A stretch of DNA of 17,144 bases from Deltaproteobacteria bacterium (GTDB lineage: Bacteria > Myxococcota_A > Polyangia > Polyangiales > Ga0077539). The translations under genes were made by a program, and so were the position numbers. The stretch lies in NCBI GenBank assembly GCA_016704445.1, contig JADJAE010000082.1, forward strand, positions 1 through 17,144. The letters run 5' to 3'. Position 1 is the first letter of the stretch; each line of letters opens with the position of its first letter. This document shows, one piece after another, positions 1-6,494 of the stretch. The notes under the pieces are model-generated. The model was not told the DNA's origin. It made no database searches and saw only the letters and a list, made by a program, of their open reading frames with translations.

Positions 1-640
1 CGAACGCGACGTCCGCGCCGGTGATCTCATCTCCCGGTCGGGCGGGACGATGAGCCCGACCAGGGTGGCGGTCGCGTGGTGGAAGACCCGCCGCAAACCG
101 CGCTGTTAACGAGGATGAAGGTCGAGCTCCCAAACGTCGCGCAGCAACGCCGCGTTGCCTCCGACGAGAAGGACCGGCGCCGTCGCAAGGGCCGCTCGAC
201 ACCCCGCGATCCTGCGATGGGGGACCCAGCTCACCTCGTCGCGCGCCCTGCCGTCGCGGTCGCTGATGCGCAGCCCCTCGACCCAGCGCCCCGCGTTGCC
301 CTCCAGCAGCGCCACGCCCCAGGCGGGGTCGGTCGCCACCACGCGCGCCCGGTCGATGCGCCCATCAGGGTAGACCACGCGCAGGTCGCGGGCCTCCCGC
401 ACCGGGACGAAGCGCCGTCAGGATGCGCCCGGTGTCCTGGAGCACCACGCCGCGGGCGAGCGAGGTCTCGACCGTCGAGGACGTTGACCGTCTTGCGTGG
501 GAGCCGGGCTCGCGCGTTGGGCGGCGTGGCGACCTCTCCTGGGCTCCGGGCGAAGGGCGACCTGCGAGAGGGCGTGCGTCTCGCCCCAAAGGAGAGCGCG
601 GCGCAGGGCGATGAGCGTGAGGAGCGGAGGCCATGGGGAG
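1..640 (-). pseudogene. Broken trypsin-like/HtrA-like serine peptidase remnant
   Basis: Reading the minus strand across frames gives a chain resembling the chymotrypsin-fold peptidases of the HtrA/trypsin-like group. A stretch LARGVVLQDTGRILTAL (about 455-405) occupies the place of the usual 'G-V-I--G-I-T' strand pair. It is followed after a +1 shift near 405-412 by RVVYPDGRIDRARVVATDP and GVALLEG (about 380-300), the classic 'G----A-VVG-DP--DLAVL' segment. An in-frame TAA lies at 106-108, after which VFHHATATLVGLIVPP (about 90-42) resembles the C-terminal 'G-LVG-IVP' strand. Another shift follows near the left edge, where the alternative frame reads DEITGADVAF. The segment PRKTVNVLDGRDLA just upstream of the first block is in a third frame. 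I cannot see a secure His/Asp/Ser triad. The gene runs off the left edge and its 5' limit near 640 is a guess. It is either a pseudogene or a consensus-error victim; the family call is tentative. Confidence 0.35.
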
Positions 641-796
641 AATGTGACCGAGGGCAGTCAAGCCCCTCCTCGGGTGGCAGCTGGGAGGTACGCCACGCGG
701 ACAAACGTCGATCGTCCGATAGGTATATCCATCCGGCACGCATTCCCCGATGCCTCCTTTGCCCGTCGAAGGGCGCTGCGTAACCTGTCAGCCGTA

Positions 797-1942
797 GTGC
801 TCCGCGTCTACAAGTTCCGGCTCTATCCCACGCGCGCTCAAGAGCATGCGCTCGGGGTGCTGCTGGGGCGACTGCGGTTCCTCTACAATGCGGCGTTGCA
901 AGAGCGGCGCGACGGCTATCACCACGGGGTGAAGGTCACCCACGCCACGCAGGAGAAGGCCCTCACGGCGATCAAGAACGACCCCGAGTGCCCCGACTAC
1001 GCGGGCATCCACACGCACCTGCTGCAAGACGTGGTGAAGCGGTTGGACCGCGCGTTCGAGGGTTCTTCCGCCGGTTGAAGTCCGGGCAGACGCCGGGCTA
1101 CCCGCGCTTCAAGAGCCGCGACCGCTACACCACGTTCACCTTCAAGGACGCGGGCAGGGGCAACGGCGCGGCGATCGTCGCAGGCGGCGCGAGGGTCCGT
1201 CTCCATGGCATCGGCAACGTGAAGATGAAGCAGCACCGCGAGATGGAAGGTGCGCTCACGACCATTGGCGTCACCCTTGACGGCGACGGGCACTGGTACG
1301 CGCTCATCACCCGCGAGGTGCCCGCGAAGCCGCTGCCCGCCACGGGTCGGAGCGTCGGCATCGACGTGGGCCTCACGACCTTCGCGGCGCTCTCCAACGG
1401 CGAACTGGTCGCCAACCCCCGACCGTTGAAGACGGCTCGCATCGCCGTCGAGCGCGCCCTGCGCAAGGTCTCCCGGCGCAAGCGAGGGTCGCGGCGCCGC
1501 GGCAAGGCCCGCCGTCTCCTCGCGAAGACGCATGCCCACGTCCGCAACATCCGAAAGGACTTCCATCACAAGACCGCGAGAGCGATCGTCCAGACGTACG
1601 ACCGCGTCGCCGTCGAAGACCTGAACGTGAAGGGGCTCGCGCGAGGATGCTCGCCAGGTCCGTTCACGATGCGGGCTGGTCGCGGTTCGTCGTCATCCTC
1701 ACCAACAAAGCGGAAGAAGCTGGCCGTGAGGTGAAGCCAGGTCGAGATCCGAACGGGACCAGCCAGGACTGCAGCGTGCGGCGAGCGGTGCCCAAGACCT
1801 CGACGTGCGAGTCCATCGGTGCCCCTGCGGTACTCGATGGATCGACCTGATAACGCCCGCACCATCCACGACCGCGCCTTCGCGGTCACAGGGCCCGGAC
1901 GGGGCCTTCGGGGAGGGGCGGCGCATGAAAGCGCACCCCTGA
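797..1942 (+). pseudogene. tnpB: Frameshifted TnpB (IS200/IS605 OrfB) RNA-guided nuclease
   Basis: TnpB proteins are RNA-guided, RuvC-fold DNA endonucleases of IS200/IS605-type elements. The start is taken at GTG 797, because the protein opens VLRVYKFRLYPTRAQEHAL, the standard TnpB N-terminus. The RuvC-I Asp is in GIDVGLTTFA (GAC 1363-1365). The RuvC-II Glu is in VAVEDLNVKGL (GAA 1615-1617). The zinc-finger region follows (GTSQDCS at about 1758-1775, then CPCG at about 1818-1829), and a DNARTI segment near 1849-1866 carries the RuvC-III Asp. These pieces lie in different frames. A base is missing near 1060 (a GGG run where four G are expected), another near 1646, and further shifts lie near 1776-1790 and 1835-1850. 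The C-terminal end is uncertain; TGA 1940-1942, just before the right-end hairpin, is the most sensible. No tnpA is present. As written the nuclease would not be made, although all catalytic residues are still encoded. Confidence 0.85.
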
Positions 1943-1950
1943 GATCCGAG

Positions 1951-1997
1951 AAGCCCCTGCGGGCCTCGCGCGAGAGCGCAGGCAGGGGAGTCGTCAC
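1951..1997 (+). ncRNA. Candidate omega-RNA 3' scaffold / right-end hairpin
   Basis: The omega-RNA (reRNA) that guides TnpB is transcribed from the 3' end of tnpB through the right end of the element, and its guide is the flanking DNA just outside. Here the outer stem CCCCTGC/GCAGGGG (1954-1960 with 1982-1988) encloses a perfect 10-nt palindrome CTCGCGCGAG at 1965-1974, so the end can fold as a compound hairpin. The element ends near 1997 with GTCAC. The predicted guide would start at about 1998 (CGAATATGGGGCTCC). The structure is seen directly; the function is inferred from the family. The 5' extent of the RNA cannot be fixed. Confidence 0.5.
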
Positions 1998-2582
1998 CGA
2001 ATATGGGGCTCCAACGACGGGCGGCGTCAAGCGACGGGGGCGCGACGGCGCCAGGGGTGGGTAGTGGCGTGACTCCTCCCGAATCACGACCCCTCGCTGG
2101 CACGGAACCGAACTCATACCACCCCGCTAATTCTGGAGGGTGACACATCACGGCTCCGCGACTTTCTCGTTGCTCGGGTTGCGGCGCCTCGCGCCGGCGT
2201 CGCGTAGAAGGCCCGGCGAGAGATGCATGTCGTCCGAGGCACACGCACGAGCCGCCGCCACCCCTGGCGCGACCCGCCACCACCCGTGGCGGTTGGATTC
2301 ACTGCGGGACTACAGTGCCTCTGCGATGGCCCGCGCGGCGCTCATGCCCGCGACCATGGTCCGCCGCTCTGCCAGTCCCCGCGTCCCGAGATTCGAGTAC
2401 GCGCTTCGCCAGCCGCCGTTGCAGCACGGCGTACGTCCGCGAGAGGCCGCGGTACTCAGCCCACGCTGCTCAACCTCAAGGGCCTGATCCGGCGGGCGAG
2501 CGTCGATGACCAGAAGGAGATCCTCAAGCTCCTCCCGGGGCAAGTTCGCGAAGGAACCGCCTACGTCGGAGTAGAGGGACGT
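1998..2582. other. Stretch without a recognisable gene
   Basis: Several overlapping open frames exist on both strands, but none shows a family motif, and no frame stands out. The most protein-like piece is on the plus strand at about 2466-2550, reading LLNLKGLIRRASVDDQKEIL, which looks like the amphipathic helices of a real protein. It has no good upstream start or ribosome site in frame and decays into Arg/Pro-rich sequence. On the minus strand across the same region, about 2460-2390 reads RGLSRTYAVLQRRLAKRVL, also helix-like. This is probably eroded coding DNA or flank of the insertion element. I can assign no function. Confidence 0.4.
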
Positions 2583-2664
2583 CCGGTCGCGCTCCGGACT
2601 CGCGCACTCGACGTCTCGCGGTTGCCCGGTCGCGCTCCGCGCTCGTGCCCTTGAGGTCTCGCGG
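2583..2664 (+). repeat. Two imperfect 39-nt direct repeats
   Basis: Unit 1 is 2583-2621 and unit 2 is 2626-2664, separated by TTGC. Both start CCGGTCGCGCTCCG and end TCTCGCGG. The central 17 nt differ at six positions, giving 33 of 39 identical. The repeat lies downstream of the 231-aa minus-strand gene that ends at 2781. No function is evident; it may be a small duplication or an intergenic element of the genome. Confidence 0.6.
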
Positions 2665-2780
2665 ATCGCCGCGCGTGCGAAGGGAGCGCCAGCGTTGGGC
2701 GTTGGGATGGGTCGGTCGGAGTCTGACCGGGCTCCATCGAGGCGTCGGAAGGGGGCGCTCGGCGTCCGAGCGGGCGTCTG

Positions 2781-3476
2781 TCAGGGCGTGGGCGCAGGAT
2801 CGACGGGCGCGGGCGCGTGGCCGTCGCTTTCGGCGCGCGCGGTCTCGGCGCTGCGGAAGAACACCTCGGGCCAGGAGCGGCCGAGGTTGTTCGCGACGGC
2901 GATCTTCACCAGCTCGGCGTGGGTGGTGGTGCGGAGGTTGTTGACGCCCTCCTTCCACTCGACGACGTCCGTGGCCACCGTGGCCCCCTCGCCCTGGACC
3001 TTCGCGCGCGCCGCGAGGCCGGCGATGGCCGCCTTCGCGCCCTTCAACAGCGGCTCGGCGAAGGCGCGCAGCGGAGACTCCTCGGGCAGCTCCTCGATCT
3101 CCGGGACGATCACGTCGCGGGTGCGCTCGCACTGCTTGCGCAGCGCCCCGCGGATGAACTCCGACGGCGCCGTCGGGAAGAACCTCCGGAACGCGGGGCT
3201 CTTGCGGTCCTGCCCCGCCTCGACGAGGCACTGGCCGCCGAAGCGGATCGTCAGGCGGTCGAGCGAGCCGTCGAGCACCGCGACCTGGGCGTCGGCGCGG
3301 ACCACCGCCCGCCGCGCGCTGCGCTGCCGGCGGAAGACGTCGGGCCACTCGCCGATCTGCTCCTCGAAGGCACCGGCGAGCTCGGTCGCCATCGGGTCGG
3401 CGGTCAGCGCCGCCTCCGTGAACTCCAGCTCATCGAGGAAGGCCAGTAATGAACTGTCGAGGGGGATCTGTCTCAT
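2781..3476 (-). CDS. Conserved-looking helical protein of unknown function (231 aa)
   Basis: This is a complete, undisturbed gene. The ATG at 3476 is chosen because AGGAGGT lies nine bases upstream (3486-3492 on the plus strand, read in complement), the best ribosome site in the window. The longer reading that begins further upstream would cross the intergenic region and lacks such a site. The protein starts MRQIPLDSSLLAFLDELEFT. It is rich in helix-forming residues and has no signal peptide or membrane segment, so it is probably cytosolic. Notable stretches are FRRFFPTAPSEFIRGALRKQ (middle), IVPEIEELPEESPLRAFAEP and WKEGVNNLRTTTHAELVKIA (C-terminal half), with a Pro/Ala tail. I do not recognise a domain or a catalytic motif. 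It is transcribed divergently from the hybrid histidine kinase at 3688, with 211 bp between the starts, so the two could share control; that is inference only. Confidence 0.85.
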   Translation of the reverse strand: MRQIPLDSSLLAFLDELEFTEAALTADPMATELAGAFEEQIGEWPDVFRRQRSARRAVVRADAQVAVLDGSLDRLTIRFGGQCLVEAGQDRKSPAFRRFFPTAPSEFIRGALRKQCERTRDVIVPEIEELPEESPLRAFAEPLLKGAKAAIAGLAARAKVQGEGATVATDVVEWKEGVNNLRTTTHAELVKIAVANNLGRSWPEVFFRSAETARAESDGHAPAPVDPAPTP

Positions 3477-3485
3477 GGATCGCGA

Positions 3486-3492
3486 ACCTCCT
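3486..3492 (-). promoter_or_regulatory. Strong Shine-Dalgarno of the 231-aa gene
   Basis: Read on the minus strand this is AGGAGGT, a near-perfect anti-16S match, nine nucleotides before the ATG at 3476. It fixes the start of the gene and rules out the longer upstream in-frame reading. Confidence 0.8.
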
Positions 3493-3505
3493 GAGGGAGA
3501 GTGGA

Positions 3506-3530
3506 GCCTCGACGGTATCAGCATCGAGGC
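3506..3530. promoter_or_regulatory. Perfect 7-bp inverted repeat in divergent promoter region
   Basis: GCCTCGA (3506-3512) and TCGAGGC (3524-3530) are exact inverse complements separated by 11 nt. The pair lies in the 211-bp gap between two divergent genes, about 30 nt upstream of the minus-strand ATG at 3476. It could be a dimeric repressor site, or a hairpin in the leader of the 231-aa gene. With a GC-rich background a 7-bp dyad alone is weak evidence. No clear -35/-10 pair was found. Confidence 0.3.
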
Positions 3531-3687
3531 GGGATCTCGCCGACTTTGCGCTCGGCCGCCACTGAGTGGCTCGAGTTCCCCCTCCGCGCCGTCGCGTCGC
3601 GCGCGGGCGGCTACATCAAGTGCCTGCCGAGGAGCAGTGCTGACAAGCCGTCGCGCCCGTGGCATCGTGTCGACGTTAGGGGCGGCG

Positions 3688-5837
3688 ATGTCTGGGTTCA
3701 ATGGAGAGCGGAGAAGAGGAGCGCGCGTGCTCGCTGCGCTACGCCATCGCATCGCGGAGCTCGAGGGGCGAGAGGCAGAATTCCTGGCCGTGGAGCGTGA
3801 GCTCCGCGCGAGTCTCGCCTCGGACGCGGCGCGGCTCCGTGACGTGCAGCAGCAACTCGACGGGGCGAAGGCGTTTGTCCACACGATCCTCGACACGATC
3901 CCCGATCCGATCTTCGTGAAGGACGAGCATCACGCCTGGATCGTGCTGAACGAGGCGTTCTGCGGTTTCATGGGACACTCGCGCGAGGAACTCCTCGGAA
4001 AATCGGACTACGATTTCTTTCCGAAGGAGGAGGCGGACGTCTTCTGGCGGCTCGACGACGCGCTGTTCACGACCGGCGAAACGAACGAAAACGAGGAGTC
4101 GTTCACCGATCGGGCCGGAGACGTCCACGTCATCTCGACGAAGAAGGCCCTGTGCCTGGACGCCGGGGGCAACAGGATTCTCTTTGGCGTCATTCGCGAC
4201 ATCACGGCGCGCGTCCGCGCGGAGGAGGCGCTTCGACGGGCCCACGAGGATCTCGAGCGGCGCGTGCAGGAGCGCACCGGGGCGCTCGAGCGCGCCAACG
4301 CCGAGCTTCGAGAAAGCGAGGAGCGCTTCCGCGCGACATTCGAGCAGGCTGCCGTGGGCATCGCCCACGTGTCGCTCGACGGCGCGTTTCTGCGGGTGAA
4401 CCCGCGGCTGTGCGACATCGTCGGGTATTCCGCGGACGAGTTGCTCACACGGAGGTTCGCCGACATCACGGCGCCCGAGGACCTCACGGCCAGCTACTCG
4501 GCGGCGGGCGAGGTCGTCGGTGGGGCTCGCGAGTCGCATTCCTTCGACAAGCGCTACGTCCGAAAAGACGGTTCGCTCGTCTGGGCCCATGTGACCACGA
4601 CGCTCGCGCACGACGCGGCCGGGCGACCGATGTATCTCATCACGGGCATCGAAGACATCTCGGCGCGCAAGGCGGCGGAGGCCGCGCGTCTCGACGCGGA
4701 GGAGGCACTCCAGCAGAGTGAGGCCCAGCTGCGTCAGGCACAGAAGATGGAGGCCGTGGGGAGGCTCGCCAGTGGAGTCGCGCACGACTTCAACAACCTC
4801 CTCCTCGTGATCACCGTGTGCACCGAGCTTGCGCGAAAGCAGCCCGCGGGCGTCAGCGGGCTCCATGCACTGCTCGACGATACCCTGAACGCCGCGAAGC
4901 GCGCGGCCGGGCTGACGCGGCAGCTGCTAGCGTTCTCTCGTCAACAGGTGCTCCAGCCAAGGGTGCTCGATCTCAACGAGCTCGTCGCGGACGCGGTGAC
5001 GATGCTGAGGCGCCTGATCGGCGAGGACATCGAGCTTCGCACGGCGCTCGCGCCCGGCGCCGCCCTCGTGCGCGTCGACCCGGGGCAATTCGTGCAGGTG
5101 TTGATGAACCTCTCTGTCAATGCCCGCGACGCAATGCCCGACGGCGGGAGCGTCTTGATCGAGACCCGCAACCTCGACGTCGATGAGGGCGCCGGGGCCG
5201 AGCGCCACGGCGTGCGGGCGGGGAGTACTGGGTCTGCGCCGTCACCGACACGGGGTGTGGAATGGATGCGAGCACCCGGGCGCGTCTCTTCGAGCCTTTC
5301 TTCACGACGAAGGCGCCGGGGAAGGGAACGGGCCTCGGGCTCTCGACGGTGTACGGAATCGTGGAACAGAGCGGCGGCGCGATCAGCGTCCACAGCGAGG
5401 TCGGCCAGGGTACGACGTTCGAGGTCTATCTCCCGCGAGCGGCTTCCGGGGCGGCGGCGATCCCCGCGCCGGCGAAGGCGACGACGGCGACCTCGGGCGC
5501 GGCGACCGTCCTTCTCGTGGACGATGAGGCCACGATCCGAAACGCGGTCCGCCACCTCCTCGAATCGAACGGATACTCGGTGCTCGTCGCCAATACGCCC
5601 GAGGGTGCAGTGGAGATCGCCGAGTCGTGCGCCGACCGGATCGACGCGCTCCTGACCGACGCGATCATGCCGCGCATGAACGGGCGCCAGGTGGCGCAGC
5701 GCGTCCTGGCCCTGCACCCCGAGACGAAGGTCGTCTACATGTCCGGCTACGCTCCCCGCGACGTTTTGGATGCAGAGACGACGTTCTTGCAGAAGCCGTT
5801 CAGCGAGGAGGCGCTCCTCGAGGCGCTGCGAGCGTAG
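3688..5837 (+). pseudogene. PAS-PAS hybrid sensor histidine kinase with receiver domain, one frameshift
   Basis: This is a cytosolic hybrid histidine kinase: autophosphorylation on His, then transfer to the fused receiver Asp. The ATG at 3688 follows AGGGG. In order it has a short coiled coil (about residues 12-60), PAS 1 (about 60-180; TILDTIPDPIFVKDEHHAW), a coiled linker, PAS 2 (about 214-330; FEQAAVGIAHVSLDG) and HisKA with the phosphoacceptor in SGVAHDFNNLL (His366). The N box is QVLMNLSVNARDAMPDGG and the G1 box is DTGCGMD. Then come EPFFTTK and GKGTGLGLSTVYGIVEQ, and a receiver with VDDE, LLTDAIMPRMNG (Asp acceptor) and LQKPF (Lys). No membrane helix is present. One base is missing near 5220-5222, between the N and G1 boxes, which splits the protein; with it restored the product is about 716 aa and motif-perfect. 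This is either a sequence error or a recent inactivating change. The partner output and ligand are unknown. Confidence 0.9.
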
Positions 5838-5846
5838 CCTCCGCGT

Positions 5847-5866
5847 CGCGCCGCCCTCCCGGCGCG
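5847..5866 (+). terminator. GC-only hairpin after the histidine kinase
   Basis: CGCGCCG (5847-5853) and CGGCGCG (5860-5866) form a seven-base-pair all-GC stem with a six-base loop, nine bases after the TAG at 5835-5837. No T-run follows, so it is not a canonical intrinsic terminator. It may act with another factor or be chance in GC-rich DNA. Confidence 0.25.
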
Positions 5867-5993
5867 CGCCACGCGCGACGTAGGACGCGGCGAGGGGCCA
5901 CGGAGCTCACCACCGACGCTCGCCAGGAACCCCCACACCCCGCATCAGAGCGGACGTGATGACGCACGCTCACATGGGCGTCGCGAGGGCGTC

Positions 5994-6332
5994 ATGAGGG
6001 GCCACCTCTCCCGCCACGCTCCCTGGTGGATCGCGCTGGCCCTCGCGGCGGGGTGCAGCGAGTCCGCCTCGCCCGCCGACGCTGCCGCCGACGCCGCCGC
6101 CGACGTGAGCGAGGTCGGCTTCTCCTGTCCGATGCTCTCGTACGACCCGCTCTTCTCGCAGCCATGCCCAGGCCTCGAGGGCGTCGAGTGCCGCTATGGC
6201 TACGTCGTCCCGGGCTGCGGCGGTCGCACCCAGACCTGCCGCCTCGGCCGCTGGAACGAGGTGCACACGGATCCCTCCGCGTCGTGCTTCGACGCCGGGC
6301 CCGACGCCGCCGACGCTGCTGGCGGCGACTGA
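5994..6332 (+). CDS. Small Cys-rich secreted lipoprotein (112 aa)
   Basis: The N-terminus is a lipoprotein signal: MRGHLSRH, a hydrophobic core WWIALALAAG, then Cys21 in the lipobox LAAGC, which would be lipidated and anchor the mature protein to a membrane. A spacer follows that is almost only Asp, Ala and Ser (ADAAADAAADV). Next comes a compact domain of about 55 residues with six or more Cys (FSCPMLSYDP, QPCPGLEGVECRYGY, VPGCGG, TQTCRLGRW, SASCF), and a second Asp/Ala-rich tail (DAGPDAADAAGGD). This arrangement is common among exported proteins of Myxococcota; the fold and function of the Cys-rich part are unknown to me, and disulfides are likely. The ATG at 5994 overlaps the TGA of a 12-codon open frame (5959-5997) in an ATGA, which might couple translation. 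The ribosome site is weak (GAGGG). Confidence 0.7.
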   Translation: MRGHLSRHAPWWIALALAAGCSESASPADAAADAAADVSEVGFSCPMLSYDPLFSQPCPGLEGVECRYGYVVPGCGGRTQTCRLGRWNEVHTDPSASCFDAGPDAADAAGGD

Positions 6333-6370
6333 GTGGGTCGGATCGCCCCTGAAGGCGCTCCACCGCGCGG

Positions 6371-6445
6371 TCACTCCCCGATGATCTTCACCAGCTCCAT
6401 CCGCTTCGCGGTCTCGAACCACAGCTCCTTGCGATGCGATCTCAT
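6371..6445 (-). pseudogene. 24-codon remnant resembling the start of a YjbQ/UPF0047-family gene
   Basis: On the minus strand, 50 nt after the hrpB-type gene ends, an ATG opens a short frame beginning MRSHRKELWFETAKRMELVK and stopping at TCA 6371-6373 (TGA). The first dozen residues closely match the usual opening of YjbQ-family proteins (secondary thiamine-phosphate synthase / UPF0047), which typically start M-S-RKELWF and run to about 135-140 aa. Nothing downstream continues the family in any frame, because the lipoprotein gene occupies the other strand. I read it as a truncated gene start left by a deletion or rearrangement. The resemblance is from memory of the family, and the match is short. 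A chance similarity or a genuine tiny peptide cannot be excluded. Confidence 0.4.
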
Positions 6446-6494
6446 GGCCGCGGAGAGTACCGCAGGGTCACTCCTCCCCGACGAGGGCGACCGC

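Larger units (their letters stand above)
797..1997 (+). mobile_element. IS200/IS605-family (tnpB-only, IS1341-like) element
   Basis: The element contains only a tnpB homologue and a typical right-end hairpin. A seven-base-pair stem, CCCCTGC at 1954-1960 and GCAGGGG at 1982-1988, is preceded by AAG and followed by AGTCGTCAC. This matches the usual AAGCCCC...GGGGAGT-GTCAC layout at the right end of such elements. I could not place the left end; nothing between about 640 and 797 shows a convincing matching hairpin, so the start given is simply the tnpB start. Elements of this family make no target duplication and have no terminal inverted repeats, so none is expected. Without TnpA it would be non-autonomous. 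Confidence 0.6.

Noticed and set aside
2098..2116. TGGCACGGAACCGAACT as a sigma-54 promoter
   Set aside because: The -24 half looks right, but the -12 TTGC element is absent (CGAA instead) and no gene starts downstream.
2695..3687. Plus-strand open frame upstream of and in frame with the histidine kinase, which would make a 986-aa protein
   Set aside because: It is the antisense of the well-supported 231-aa minus-strand gene, is Arg/Ser-rich and motif-free; the kinase family start fits ATG 3688.
5200..5240. Programmed ribosomal frameshift in the histidine kinase
   Set aside because: There is no slippery heptamer or obvious downstream stem, the break is inside a catalytic domain, and many unrelated genes in the window carry similar breaks.
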